Assembly: GCF_008831285.2 (NCBI RefSeq)
Contig: NC_045138.2
Location: 28,863,934-28,927,933, forward strand
Length of the DNA: 64,000 nt
Source: Nymphaea colorata
Taxonomy: Eukaryota > Streptophyta > Magnoliopsida > Nymphaeales > Nymphaeaceae
Reading direction: 5' to 3'
How positions within the stretch are numbered: position 1 is the stretch's first letter; each line of letters opens with the position of its first letter. This document shows, piece by piece, positions 13,701 through 23,939 of this stretch. A program made the position numbers and the translations under genes. The notes under the pieces were generated by a model, which made no database searches, was not told where the DNA came from, and saw only the letters and a list, made by a program, of their open reading frames with translations.

Positions 13701-16700
13701 TGGTGCGAATGTTAAAACTTTCAGGTCCGATAATGCCCGTGAGTACATGTGTCAGCCTGTTGAGGAGTTTCTTAGACAACAGGGGATTGTTCACGAGACA
13801 TCCTGTAGTTACACCCCCCTCAAAATGGGGTAGCTGAAAGGAAAAATCGTCAACTTCTTAATGTCACCAGGGCTCTTTTGTTTCAGAGAAATCTTCCTAA
13901 ACACTATTGGGGTGATGCAGTTCTTACTAGTGCCTATCTTATTAACCGCATGCCCAGCCGTGTTTTGAATGGTAGGACTCCCCACTCGTTGCTTCCTGGC
14001 AGTCGTCCACCATTTCCTCTTCCTCCTCGTGTTTTTGGTTGTGTATGTTTTATCCATGATCACAGTCCAAATGTCAAGAAACTTGATCCTAGGTCTATCA
14101 AAGGTGTCTTTGTTGGATACTCCCCTACGCAAAAAGGATACAAATGTATTGATCCTATTACTGGTCGAGCTTATGTTACGAGGGATGTTACCTTCTTGGA
14201 ACATGCCTCTTACTTTGGTGCGAATCCTCTTCAGGGGGAGCAGTCTGTGGGCAGGGAAGAGTATTCTCAGAGATAGGAACTTCATTTTATAGATTTTTTG
14301 GACTACAAGAAAGCAGAATCACTTAATACTGTTGATCTGCCTGAGAAGAAGGAAAGGGGTGACAATAGCATTGAGAAGGAAGGCCCTCAGTTGTTTGGAC
14401 AGTTCTACTCTAGACGAGGTACTCGGACAGAGGTGATGACTTGTGATGCTAGATCTACTTCCAATCCCAATGCCACTCCTTCCCTGGATGAACCAAGTCC
14501 TACCAAGGAGACCGTGGAGACTCATGATGAGGTTGAAAAGAAGAATGACGATATTCCCATTGCCCTGAGAAAGGGTGTCAGGTCATGTACTCAACACCCT
14601 ATTGGTAATTTTGTTTCTTATTCCAGACTTGGGAAAGATTACAAGTGCTTTGTTTCTACTCTCTCTTTGGCTGTGATTCCCAGGACTGTCGCTGAAGCTC
14701 AAAGTGACTCCAAGTGGGTTGATGCAATGAAAGAAGAAATAGATGCCCTAAGAAGAAACTTGACATGGGAAGTGGTGAAGATTCCTGAAGCCGCTCACCT
14801 AGTTGGATCCAAATGGGTGTATACCATCAAGTACAAACCAGATGGGAGTGTTGAAAGATATAAAGCTCGACTTGTGGCCAAGGGGTTTAGCCAGAAATAT
14901 GGAATTGATTACTTGGAAACCTTTGCTCCTGTTGCGAAAATGAAGACTGTGAGGGTGGTTATATCCCTAGCTGTGATGAAGGAGTGGAAGATATATCAAC
15001 TGGATGTTAAGAATGCATTCCTCAATGGTGACCTCGAAGAAAAGTATATATGCATATGCCTCCAGGATATGAAGAACCAGAAAAGTGTTGTAAGCTGAAA
15101 AAGGCCTTGTATGGCCTTAAGCAATCGCCCAGAGCGTGGTTTGAACGACTGAGAAGAGTGATGATACATCATGGATACAAACAAGGAAATGGAGATCACA
15201 CTCTGTTTGTGAAGAAGAAGGAGAGCAGGGTTACTCTCCTGCTCGTCTACGTAGATGACATGATTGTTACTGGAGATGATGAGGAGGAGATTATCAAGCT
15301 AAAAGGGTTACTGGCTACAGAATTCGACCTCAAAGATCTTGGCAAGCTAAGGTATTTTCTTGGTATGGAGGTTGCTAGGTCTAGTACTGGTCTTGTACTA
15401 AACCAAAGGAAATATACATTAGATCTGCTGGAAGAAACTGGTAAATTGGGATGTAGACCTACTCCTACCCCTTTTGACACTGGGCACAAGTTGAGTCTTA
15501 GAGATGGAGAGCCTCTCTGTGAAGAAGACAAGGGAAGATATCAACGTTTGGTTGGGAAGCTAATTTATCTTACCCTCACGAGACCTGATATCACCTTTGC
15601 GGTGAATGTTTTGAGCCAATTCATGCATGCACCAACCGATGCACATCTGAAGGCTGTGGACAGAGTGCTATGCTACCTGAAGAAAAATCCTGGTAAGGGA
15701 CTCCTGAATGTGAAACAAGAGACTGTGGAAATCGAGGGCTATTCTGATGCGGATTGGGCAGGTTGTGGTGATACCAGACGATCCACTACAGGGTGCTGTG
15801 TCTACTTGGGAGGAAACCTTGTTGTATGGAGGAGCAAGAGACAGGATGTTTGCTCTAGATCCAGTGCAGAGGCAGAATATAGGGCAGTTGCTATGGGAGT
15901 GTCAGAGTTATTATGGTTGAAGATATTGTTGACTGACATTGGAATAGAGATTGAAGGACCTATGAAGATGTACTGTGATAACAAGTCTGCAATCAACTTA
16001 GCCAACAACCCTGTTCTTCACAACAGAACAAAACATGTTGAAATTGATCGTCACTTCATTCAGGAAAGGATTGATGCGAAAGAGTTGATCTTACCTTACA
16101 TGAAGTCGGAAGACCAAACTGCTGATGTTCTGACGAAAGCTCTTCCTTCAGCTTCATTTGAGAGGAATGTATCCAAGTTGGGCATGTTTGATATGTATGC
16201 CCAACTTGAGGGGGAGTGTTGATAGATTGTGTGTTTCGGGTCCGGATCCATACCCGACCCGCCTTGTAGCCCGTTTTGGGCTCTACTTAAGTCATGTAAC
16301 CCTAATCCTTAAGAGTTAATGATAATCTTAAGAGAGAGAGAGTCTGGCTGCTAGTGGGCACCAACTCCTCCTCATTCGTGGTTTTTTCTCCCTCGTGTTG
16401 AGGGTTTTCCACGTTACATTGTGATCATTGTTCTCTTCGTTTTCGTCTTGTTCGTATTTCTACACCCATCATTGCAGCACAACAAAAAACTGATGTAGGT
16501 GAAAAACATTAACACTTTAACAGTCAAACTCAAGCATGTATGATGTATACCATGAAAGCAACAATCAAACAATTCCACATATCGGAAAATAATCATTAGA
16601 TTCTGAATATCACAAAAAAGAATTGAAAAACAGTAAAACATGCTGAAAATATGAGCAAGTGCCAAATGAAGTTGCAGCGATCATTCCAAAAAGATAAAGC

Positions 16701-19700
16701 GACAAAAACAATAATCGAATTAAAGAGGAACACCAATGAAAGACAAACACACAAGCGGCAGCAAGAAACTGACTAGATGGATCGGAGACTCGCAGTTGAT
16801 TTCTGACACATTTGGGTGGAGGCCCAGTTGCCAGCGCCTCTAAATGCCAAACAGAGATGGACCAGATGGTCTTGCGCCAGCTGCCTTGAGCTAGAGATGC
16901 GTTGAAGGTTGCCAACCTTTTTGGGTCGGAACCGAAACTAGTAGGGGGCAGGTTGGGATATGCCAAACTGGGTATGACACAATGTGTAGGAAACAAGAAG
17001 TCTCCATTCGTGCTTATTAAATGACAAAACAATTCTTTTCAGGCTTCATACAAATAAAGATGATTAAATATTCCTATCTTAGTACAAGTAATTACAAGTA
17101 GTTGACTCTACACACTTAGGACTAACTTGTACCCAATGTTGTAACTATCAGTTTCCATCTCGTATCCGAAACCTTGGCAGATGATGTGTATCACCAATAT
17201 GGGTTGGCTTGTATTGGGTGATTTTTTAACTGTACTTAAAAATTACCTAATAATTAACCTAAAATATTTAGTAAAAATAAAAATCTTAGTTTTTCCAACT
17301 CATGCGTCTGCTAGTATCATATCTCTTGGCTGGTAAATGCTGGTTCTGATAATGTTGCTTGTATCTCTTAGTTGTCTCAGGTTCAAGTTTGTCTATTGAT
17401 ATCTGCTTGTTGTAGTGTACTTACTGATGTTTTTCTTCTCTTTGGCTGCTTATAACCATACTGATGGTGGCCATGGCAGAGAATAGCAGATGAGAGAACA
17501 TCAAAGACATTAGAGCTGGAGAACAAAATATCTATGCTTGAGGTAGGCTCTGATAACCTTGCAGAGTTTTAGGTATGGGAAGGATATTTTATTGAAGGCC
17601 ACAATCTTGTATACTTGCGTCTGATCTTATTAGGCAGAATGTGCATCTTTGAGTCAAGAGTTGAATGATGTAGAAGCTCGAGCTCGCCGTGGACAGAAAA
17701 AGTCTCCTGAAGAAGCGAATAAAGCCCTTCAGGTATGCCATGTGAAGGTTTTTTACTGAAACTTGGGTTAAAATAAATAATTTATTTAAAGAGAAACTTG
17801 GGAAATTATTTGAAAATGATTTCAATCCCAACCAATCTCATCAAATATCAATGAGTTACATTTAAATCACTGAAATATGGTGAACAAATTTTCAGTATGC
17901 ATGTTGGTCACTGTTTTCCACTTGTATGGCATTGTTTAATTGTTCAGACTCATCATAGAGATTGTCAAACTTGTTCATTAAAATTTTTGCCAGAGTATTG
18001 TTCTGCTTAGAACAAAAATTTACCAAGTCAGTTAAATTTTTCTATGCTTAATGTCTCTTGTGATTAAGTTTGTTACCTTATTTTCTTGGGTTTATGTATT
18101 GTCCACCAGTGCATTTCATATTTAGCATTTGCATCTAATAATTGTCCAATCCTTAAAATATAAGGTAAAGCATCTCTGTTTGGGTCTGCATGGTTTGATA
18201 CTCTGTGCTTTATATTTAGTTTTGCACATTTAATGCATCTAATGTCTGCGGCTTTGAGGTTGCATTCTTGCTGGAAGTAAATGTCATCTCCATCTGTTGG
18301 AATTTGGATATGGATTTTTTTCATTATGTTGACTGTCCAAACAAAAGGCCATTTTATTTGTTGATCCTTTATATCTCAATAAATCGGCACCAGTTATTGA
18401 ATCCAGAATTCTATAATTCAGGCCTGGCAAGAAGAAGCAGAGCGAGCACGTCAAGGTCAGAGAGAGGCAGAGAGTAAGCTCTCCTCTTTAGAGGCAAGTA
18501 GTTCTTAATTCTTATTTTTCTATTTTTTCTCTCTTTTTGCCTTCATTTGCTTGTCTCGTTTTACTTCTATCACTTATTACAGAAACAGATGCAGTGAACC
18601 TCAGGAAATGTGGTGGATTCACACCTGTAATATAATTGGAATGACGTATATGCTGGTTTCACATTTATATCAGCTTAGCCGATATTCTGAGTTGTTATGC
18701 TTATGCGCTTATAATGTTGAGATGTTTCCCAAAAACATGTGCAAGAAAATGATATTGCTGGTTAGTAGTTGCATGTCCCACGAGAATTATATGGTGCATT
18801 GGATGGAGGATTGCTCACGATCCTTGTTCATCCTCTGAAAATGCCTCTATTGCCATTTTTTTGTCAATCCTGTAAGCAACTTGTATCCCTTGGAACTGTA
18901 TGAGCCAAGTATTTCAACGCATTGTGGTGCCTTAAGCAAACCATCTTGCTATAATTGTTGCTTTCAGCTCTTTTTCCAACACCACCTTGGCTGAATCCTA
19001 ACAGCACCACAACACATTTTATATCATATGCACTGTATCCCACCCATTCCTACCTATTCTTTAATTATATTGCTAGGAAGAAATTTTTGCAAAGTAAAAA
19101 TTTACCCATGAGATTGCCATGTACTGACATACATGTGATGCAACTTGGAGATAAACATGAGGTGTGATTTGCCTTAGGAAGGCCACGTTTCTTTGAACAG
19201 GCTGAGATGCAAAAGATGAGAGTGGAAATGGCAGGCATGAGAAGAGATGCTGAGCATTACTCACGGCAGGTGGGTTGCTTTTGTTATGTGTCCTTCTTTA
19301 TAATGTATTTTTTTTTCCTTCCTTGCAAGCCAGTTTGATATGGTTTAACATTCGTTGTTTTAATCGACTTTCTCAGCTTTAACAGCCTGAGATGAATTTA
19401 TTTTATGGCTTTGACCTGTTTCTTCATCTAAATTCTTAATCCTGTTAAACTTGATGGCATTTTATTTCAGTATTTTGCTTTTCTACAAGTTTTTTTTTTT
19501 TGTCCCTTGGGGAAAGATTTCATTAAGAGAGCTGTGCAATCAACTGCAAGTTATTCTTGTGAAAGATTCTTTGTCAGTCCATGGAGTGAACATAGTTATT
19601 TTACCTTACAAATCACCTATAATTTGTATCTCAACAGTGTTTGTATTTGGAAAGGATGGAATTTTCTCACCATCAGCTTTGTGCAACTTGCTAATCTCAG

Positions 19701-22700
19701 ATTGAGCAGCTTTACTCTCCAAGAGGGAATGTAAGGTTTTTGCTCCTATTTTCTTCATGTCTTGCTTTCAGGTGGTGTCTTGGTCCATCTGCTGCCGATG
19801 CTCCTACTAATTCTTTTTGCACAAAAAAGAATCGAAGCACTAATTCTCTGACTTTAGGGTAGAGAACCAAAGACTTGTGAAGCTGATCCATTTACCTGAC
19901 ATCAGTTTTGTGGGTTTAGACATCACTTTGTGGATATTTTGCAAATTTTATGTTACTGCATCAACACTGAACATTTTGCTTGTTCACCTCTGAAGAGAAG
20001 TGAAAGAGAAGATATGCTAGCAGTAATAGTTGCAGAGCATTGTGAATGCATAAATTAGTTCAATGTGTGGCCTTGATTTTTAATTTTGATTTTTATTTTT
20101 GGACAAGTCCTTATTTTGTGTTTTCATGGGCATGGAGCAGGAGCACATGGAACTGGAAAAGAGATACCGTGAATTAACTGATCTATTGGTATGTTGGAAC
20201 ATACTGATTTTTATTTTCATTGTCCTACCGGTTTCTCTTAAATTAACAAGGGTGATCATCTTGTGAAGTACTTGAAGCAAACACAGCTAGAAACCGTGGC
20301 TAGTGAGAAAGCTGCAGCCGAGTTCCAACTGGAGAAAGAAGTCAAGCGTCTAAGAGAAGCCCAGGTTGTTCATGGGCTGTAGAATTTGGTTTTCCTAAGA
20401 TGTTTTTTGCTTTTCTTTTCCCTCTTTCATATTGAATGAAGCATGATTGAGCAGGTGGAGGTGGAGAGGAGTAAAGCTTTACGTCGTGCATCAACTCCAT
20501 GGGAAGAGGAAACTGATGTGAAAGCACTTGAGTATGGTTTTCTTTTGGCAATTTTTTTTTGTCCTTCCAGAATGTTTTTTTTGCATCCTTTTGTTCTAAA
20601 TTATTTCTTTATTTTTGTGTTTAAATGGGATATTTTTATTTGTGGATATTTGTCTTTTTAATGTTTGTGTTTTAATCTCATGTAAATCACCTTGTATCGT
20701 TACATATATTTTCAGCAGTATAGCTGCATGTGGATGACACTATTTTTCTGCCTTAATGCTACAGAGATTGTCCTGTGACTGTCACATGTTTCCTTAACAA
20801 ATGGGAAGAGGTGATTGAGAGTGACTAGCTGAATGGGTTCTCACCCATAGATGGTGTATTCTGAAGCTAGCTTTCAGTGAATGTTTTTTTTATCATATCC
20901 AAGTGAGGCCACCTAGAATGACAAATTGACAATATTAGATAAGGAAGGTTAGACCACTTATGGTATTTTGTAGGCCTATTGGACATCAAATTGGGAGGAT
21001 CACCTTATAGCCAAAAGCACTGCAGCCAAAAGTAGGCCACTCTTTATCATCGGTCGAGTCCACCTTATGCCACTCATCTAATGTTCCTTGAAGGTATATG
21101 GCCAACCAAGAGTGTGTATGCCTGTGAAGATGTATTTCCCTGCAGTTTCACATTGGTCAACCCAAAATAAAAATCAATGCTTGTAGACTCTTATGTAAAG
21201 TTTCTCTAATTTACGATAAGGTTAATTGACCGTGCAAGATTTGATTGGTTGTGTATGTCACTAATAGCAAAGATCTATTGCCTTTGAATCATCTTTGGTA
21301 AGTCTCTTCTAATGCATGTATCCTAGTAGCTCTAACACTGTACCAAAATATATTCAGGTCTCTCCCATTGCACCACCGTCACATGGTTGGAGCAAGTATG
21401 CAGGTTCTTATCTCTCTTGCAAACTCACACTGACATGTAGGTCTTTTATGAATGTTTTTATCAAGTGTTAATGCCTAATGACATAGAGGTGGTCTATACA
21501 GCTGCAGAAGGCTGCAAAATTCTTGGATTCAGGTGCTGTTCGTGCCACTAAGTTTCTTTGGAGATATCCTGTTGCTCGAATTATTTTACTCTTCTACTTG
21601 GTAAGAGTGATTCGTCTCTTTATGAACCAACCCCCTTGGTCCTCTTACAGGAGCATCATTTGAAGTCTCTGGCTAAACTGTCTCTTTTGTTGGGGTTCTT
21701 CCAGGTGTTTGTCCATGTTTTCCTGCTGTACTTGTTGCATCGCTTACAGGTATACTGCTGACTGATGTTTTTATCTTATGCTTGCTCATGGGGTTGGTAA
21801 TTTTGTGCTCACATGATGCAGTCCAAGGCATTCTCTTAATTGAGAAAGTTTTTTTCCTTTGCTGGCATTGATTATCTCTATGCATCATAATGAAGATTTA
21901 GTTTCCAGAATATAAAACCTGAGCATTTTTATTTTGTATATGTGAAACACACACATATCGGACACAAGGAAGAAGCTTTCCTCAACTGTTCCACTACTTT
22001 CTGGGGTTATTATTTCTCAATCCCTGTTTCTCATTCAGTTGGTTGGTTTAAACTTCAAACAAGGACTTGTCACTGGCTTCAATGTAGATCAAATCATTAA
22101 TTTGCTTGATTGATTTCGTTGAACATGTCAGACATTGCTGGTTCACTGCAAAAAAAAAAAAAAAAAGGAATTTGGCATCAGTAGGTTCCCACATATGGGT
22201 TGTCAATGGGAAAATTTATGTGCCAAAATCGGTGTATCTCAGTGGGCATTTGAAACTTTGAAACCAGGGAAAAAATAGGTTGACTTTTTTCTCTAGTGTA
22301 TGATGCCCAGAAGAAATAGTGGGGCTCCCTCCACGGGTTTTCTGGATTTTTAAACCATGATCATTGTAAAGTTTGAAAAAGGTCCAGTGCACTTGTTAGG
22401 CTACTGCATGGTGCTGAAAAGTTTTACTGAGTCAGTATCCTGAGAAAAATTTTCTTGTTTTCACTTCCATCCAGTGACAGCTCAACTGTAGGAACCCAAA
22501 TCAAAGCAGTGAATAACATAACCGTATTTTACATTATAAGGTCTCCAAGTTATGATAATGCTGCAAGTCTGCAACCATAGGTGCCATAAGGTGAGATGGA
22601 GTTTAAGATGCACATTTCTACATAGTATACTCTTAAATGCAATCAAATTAAGCTACAATATCAGGTCAAGTCTGATTATTGGAACAAATATAACATGCAA

Positions 22701-23661
22701 GCAAGTCTGGTTATTGGAAGAATAGAAGATGCAACAATGGTTAGATGTATTATGGCGTCACTCTATGAAACTGATTTAGCACCATATCTAAATCTTAGGG
22801 AAATTAGAAATCCTTGTTTGTTAAGTGCACTTTCCTAATCTAATGCCTGCATCAAATATTGGTATGATAGGATAAACGAGTGTGGCACAACCGTTGAATC
22901 ACAAAGGAATCTCTCTTATTAGCTATGCCAACGGATTACCTCAAGTAAAAGACAATGAAACTAATGTCTTTCTTAGGGTTATTTCTTCTCTTCATCTTTA
23001 TTTGTCAATGCAAGCCTTACCTTTTATCAGTTTTCTGCTTCATCTTACCTCGTAGGTGTTTCCTATTGACAGATAATTTCATCAAGCATGTCATATTCCA
23101 CCTTTCCTAAAATATCTACATCCTCCAGTCCAGCGAAATCAAACTGATTCTTGTTGGTCATTTTAGTTGTTATTTTTAAATTTGCTTGAAACAATCCAGG
23201 CACAAACATTGGCAGTCAAAGGAATGACTCCATCTTATATTTGTGCGGAACATCCTAAGTGTTTGTGTAAGATAGGCTGATGGTAAGATCTCGCCTATAG
23301 ATATGTTGTCTTCATTGATGACAAAGGCCTCTAACCCGTTGAACATGTTGGACTTCCCTGTCTGGGTGGTCCTCGTTTGCTGTTTCCTTTGTCTGGTTGT
23401 CCTTTAATTTCATCCCCTCACCCCCGCACATCCACCAGGAAAATTTATCCACAATTTTGGTCCTTGACAAAGGACTGAAACCCCAGTCAGTTAGGAAAAT
23501 CTTCTGTACATAGCTTGAATACTGACCCTGTCTTTCGCTAGGTCATGGCTATCGCCATCTTTGATCTTTAATTTTTCATATTTCAGGATCAAGCAGATAA
23601 TTATCTGTCGTCTCAAGGAGTTACAGATCCAATGGGGCTTGTCAAGCCAGAGCTGCCATAA
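2851..23661 (+). CDS. Golgin-84-like Golgi tether (golgin candidate 1/2 class), 21 exons, 710 aa
   Basis: Coding exons: 2851-2878, 4001-4081, 4252-4298, 4416-5054, 5159-5221, 6401-6478, 6596-6799, 7720-7776, 7893-7967, 8055-8126, 17480-17542, 17634-17732, 18422-18493, 19201-19269, 20141-20188, 20269-20364, 20455-20531, 21358-21403, 21502-21600, 21705-21749, 23587-23661 (stop TAA). All phases agree and the sum is 710 codons, close to Arabidopsis GC1. The start [10 protein letters not shown] is typical of the family. Residues about 53-265 (exon 4) are acidic, low complexity and probably disordered. About 260-630 is heptad-rich coiled coil. The conserved [14 protein letters not shown] motif precedes one transmembrane helix at about 662-682, followed by a 24-residue tail. 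Members of this family are tail-anchored Golgi membrane proteins that tether vesicles within the stack; that role is inferred by homology. The 9353-bp intron 10 holds two LTR retrotransposons but the flanking splice sites are intact. Intron 13 uses a GC donor. The acceptor at 20268 was chosen by homology and phase. Confidence 0.93.
8398..8639 (-). repeat. 3' LTR of the minus-strand element
   Basis: 242 bp. It matches the other LTR over its length apart from one indel and about 20 substitutions. Its inner edge is preceded on the minus strand by the purine tract at 8640-8652. Confidence 0.85.
8933..9718 (-). CDS. Unrecognised reading frame inside the minus-strand LTR element (261+ codons)
   Basis: Open for 261 codons from a GTG at 9718. 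The same frame is open further upstream to about 9835 with protein-like sequence, giving roughly 300 codons. It contains no RT (YVDD), protease (DSGA), integrase or RNase H motif and no zinc knuckle. It is rich in hydrophobic and aromatic residues with scattered Cys. A following frame (about 8640-8930) leads into the LTR and carries the residues [10 protein letters not shown], an ending I associate with plant retroelement polyproteins. The long frame could be diverged gag, a captured host fragment or a lineage-specific ORF. I do not assign a function. Confidence 0.35.
   Translation of the reverse strand: MEIVVLFYGHEPSNPSDMQKVIVNNFSMKSRQFMPDVECPDELAKGWTGRLAGVSVLEFRCQGVFIAKMKMNLLSTDLEFLEWERESTIALAICMGGAVEEEGIRNWSCYQYGFFGVLHGACQLIDERFCQGLVLGIAFLKVPFHSSQQVESLGEMEFVHKEYSRSHIRKENWNLFAAFFDYVLHKQNGIALPTRGPLYSNYEIQLLVMMLPWGDTPEVLPGNQVLWQMTSKRLCFCLHPSVSCHLGCSRNRKASIAAIQI
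10030..10344 (-). CDS. Gag-like N-terminal reading frame of the minus-strand element
   Basis: 104 codons starting [10 protein letters not shown], 46 bp inside the primer site. It is helix-rich, with Glu and Lys-rich segments as in plant gag N-termini. It ends at a stop, and gag-like text seems to continue in other frames to about 9830, so it is probably frame-shifted. No zinc knuckle is visible. Assignment to gag rests on position and general character, not on a diagnostic motif. Confidence 0.4.
   Translation of the reverse strand: METFIARIDQTSDGINERWETMLAEYRQICRMLEEFLGKEPTEVALSDKEFHAQLSTNSKASDGDKMLQAPGRKPCSRVTLEENVMQFRRLKTLFSQVESYHKG
10391..10404 (-). other. Primer-binding site of the minus-strand element
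   Basis: On the minus strand this reads ATGTTATCAGAGCC, complementary with one mismatch to the 3' end of plant initiator tRNA-Met. It sits directly inside the 5' LTR, which fixes the orientation. Confidence 0.75.
10405..10609 (-). repeat. 5' LTR of the minus-strand element
   Basis: 205 bp, starting TG and ending CA on the minus strand. It lacks about 37 bp present in the other copy (around 8561-8600), so either this copy has a deletion or the other an insertion. Confidence 0.85.
10711..10792. repeat. Compound microsatellite (ATT)n and (AAC)n
   Basis: About eleven ATT units at 10711-10743, then about ten AAC units at 10761-10792, just outside the minus-strand LTR element. The reading frames through it encode only poly-Tyr, poly-Asn or poly-Val. 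Confidence 0.95.
11036..11040. other. Target-site duplication, left copy (CCCAT)
   Basis: Five bases directly before the 5' LTR, identical to 16465-16469 after the 3' LTR. This shows one complete integration without later recombination. Confidence 0.95.
11041..11288 (+). repeat. 5' LTR of the copia element
   Basis: 248 bp, TG to CA. It contains a run of GA repeats near 11155-11164 and a GT-rich 3' third. One C/T difference from the 3' LTR falls at a CpG (11244-11245). Confidence 0.97.
11289..11300 (+). other. Primer-binding site of the copia element
   Basis: TGGTATCAGAGC directly follows the LTR and is complementary to the 3' end of initiator tRNA-Met, the usual minus-strand DNA primer of plant copia elements. 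Confidence 0.95.
11301..11928 (+). repeat. GC-rich leader with internal tandem repeats (copia)
   Basis: The untranslated leader before gag is very GC-rich. It holds about 15-bp units of CCAGCGACGCCCTGC type near 11540-11600. A 40-bp duplication carries TCTGCCTGGTTCCGGCGGTC at 11661 and again at 11701, with a third partial copy near 11745. Two overlapping open frames here encode only Arg, Pro and Ala-rich low-complexity text. Confidence 0.8.
11929..12945 (+). CDS. Copia gag (nucleocapsid) protein
   Basis: 338 codons from ATG at 11929. The N-terminal half has the copia-type gag core (LTKENYFSW and VLEQMYG are recognisable). A CCHC zinc knuckle (C-x2-C-x4-H-x4-C) is encoded at 12664-12705 and would bind element RNA. 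In related elements gag runs on in frame into protease. Here a TAG at 12943-12945 lies directly before the protease motif, where a Trp codon is common in copia elements, so the stop is probably a TGG to TAG change. Confidence 0.9.
   Translation: MAASSSSTVNTNPTEIGAFRTENVPMQVITLRLTKENYFSWSPAMTMGIAGRGRMAYIDGSNPEPARTSDVWHTWFLEDNQVKTWIVNSVSADIQPLILRKKIARDMWVVLEQMYGQKKTAIRTYQVMKTVYGIRQGNSSVAEYYGALKAKWEELDYHSDIPWHCPHDQALYVAHEWENRVFLFLAGLNDEFEGVRSQILNSGEVSSIEDVYSCIEAEEQRRLVTKDGKKELVPYNEDCYRSLRRCTHCKKTGHTVDYCWDLHPEKKGNKGRSSIGRTPVSEVQASSGEKVSISADQLRELRAYLGRIDVNKIETSEGTTANHALAVIGNQGNSSVGE
12946..16222 (+). pseudogene. Copia pol (protease, integrase, reverse transcriptase, RNase H), broken
   Basis: Protease: the active-site motif DSGA begins at 12952. 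Integrase: the CDVC zinc-binding pair lies near 13447, and the catalytic Asp residues sit in HSDVWGP (near 13536) and FRSDNAREY (near 13722). Reverse transcriptase: QLDVKNAFL near 14998 and YVDD at 15248-15259. RNase H: SDADWAG near 15743, SAEAEYRA near 15863 and CDNKSA near 15973. The frame is interrupted by TGA at 13360 (again at a position usually Trp), a frameshift in the C run at 13811-13817, TAG at 14274, and a frameshift in the A run at about 15040. The last segment (15050-16222) is open through RT and RNase H to the stop. Some breaks sit in homopolymers and could be assembly errors; the stops are less easily explained that way. Confidence 0.9.
16207..16216 (+). other. Polypurine tract of the copia element
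   Basis: TGAGGGGGAG directly before the 3' LTR, the expected primer for plus-strand DNA synthesis. It overlaps the end of the pol reading frame. Confidence 0.85.
16217..16464 (+). repeat. 3' LTR of the copia element
   Basis: 248 bp and identical to the 5' LTR except T at 16420. It is followed by the right target duplication CCCAT (16465-16469). Confidence 0.97.
16470..17479. other. Remainder of golgin intron 10
   Basis: Non-coding. Removing both LTR elements and one copy of each target duplication leaves about 1.7 kb of original intron. A 140-codon minus-strand frame at 16610-17032 has no support. The acceptor is GGCCATGGCAG ending at 17479. Confidence 0.7.
18494..18495 (+). other. Non-canonical GC splice donor (golgin intron 13)
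   Basis: Exon 13 ends GAG at 18491-18493 and is followed by GCAAGTAG. The strong consensus AG|GCAAGT is the usual form of the minor GC-AG class. The conserved reading frame resumes after an AG acceptor at 19199-19200. No GT nearby keeps the frame and the conserved sequence. Confidence 0.8.
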
Positions 23662-23837
23662 GGGTCCATTCTTCAAATGTAGATTAATGATGACAGTGAC
23701 ATGGGAATGTCTGGAATCTCTCTTCCCATATATATAATTTTTCCTTCTTCGGTATTGCATTTTCATGTAAATTCATTCTTTTTCACATAGAAAAAAAGAG
23801 AAAATATCTGTTTCTAGTTTCTTGAAAGTCGGCAGGC

Positions 23838-23895
23838 GATATCGCCTTAATGGGTCTTGTGCCTGATGTTGTGCTGGTTCGAATCAAATGCCATG
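23838..23895 (+). repeat. tRNA-like (SINE-like) segment in the golgin 3' UTR
   Basis: TCGCCTTAATGGG near 23841 resembles a pol III A box. GGTTCGAATC near 23876, about 35 bp on, resembles a B box. It does not fold into an obvious tRNA by eye and lacks a clear tail, so a short SINE remnant or chance match are both possible. Confidence 0.3.
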
Positions 23896-23933
23896 TATGC
23901 GAGAGGCTAACTTTTTTTTTTTCTCTTTTTTGT

Positions 23934-23939
23934 AATAAA
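23934..23939 (+). terminator. Candidate polyadenylation signal of the golgin gene
   Basis: AATAAA lies 273 bp past the stop codon, in T-rich DNA (TTTTTTGTAATAAAAATC). Cleavage would be expected about 10-30 bp later, giving a 3' UTR of about 300 bp. This is an inference from motif and distance. Confidence 0.5.

Larger units (their letters stand above)
11041..16464 (+). mobile_element. Young Ty1/copia LTR retrotransposon, 5.4 kb, in golgin intron 10
   Basis: Two 248-bp LTRs (11041-11288 and 16217-16464) start TGTTG and end CTACA. They differ at a single base (C at 11244, T at 16420). The target duplication CCCAT is perfect at 11036-11040 and 16465-16469. Domain order is gag, protease, integrase, reverse transcriptase, RNase H, which defines the copia superfamily. 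The gag frame is open, but the pol region carries three in-frame stops (12943, 13360, 14274) and two single-base frameshifts (near 13811-13817 in a C run and near 15038-15043 in an A run). The insertion is therefore recent but the copy looks unable to move itself. The lineage within copia was not assigned. Confidence 0.97.

Noticed and set aside
16610-17032. 140-codon minus-strand frame in golgin intron 10
   Set aside because: No family match by eye, no promoter, inside an intron next to the copia element.
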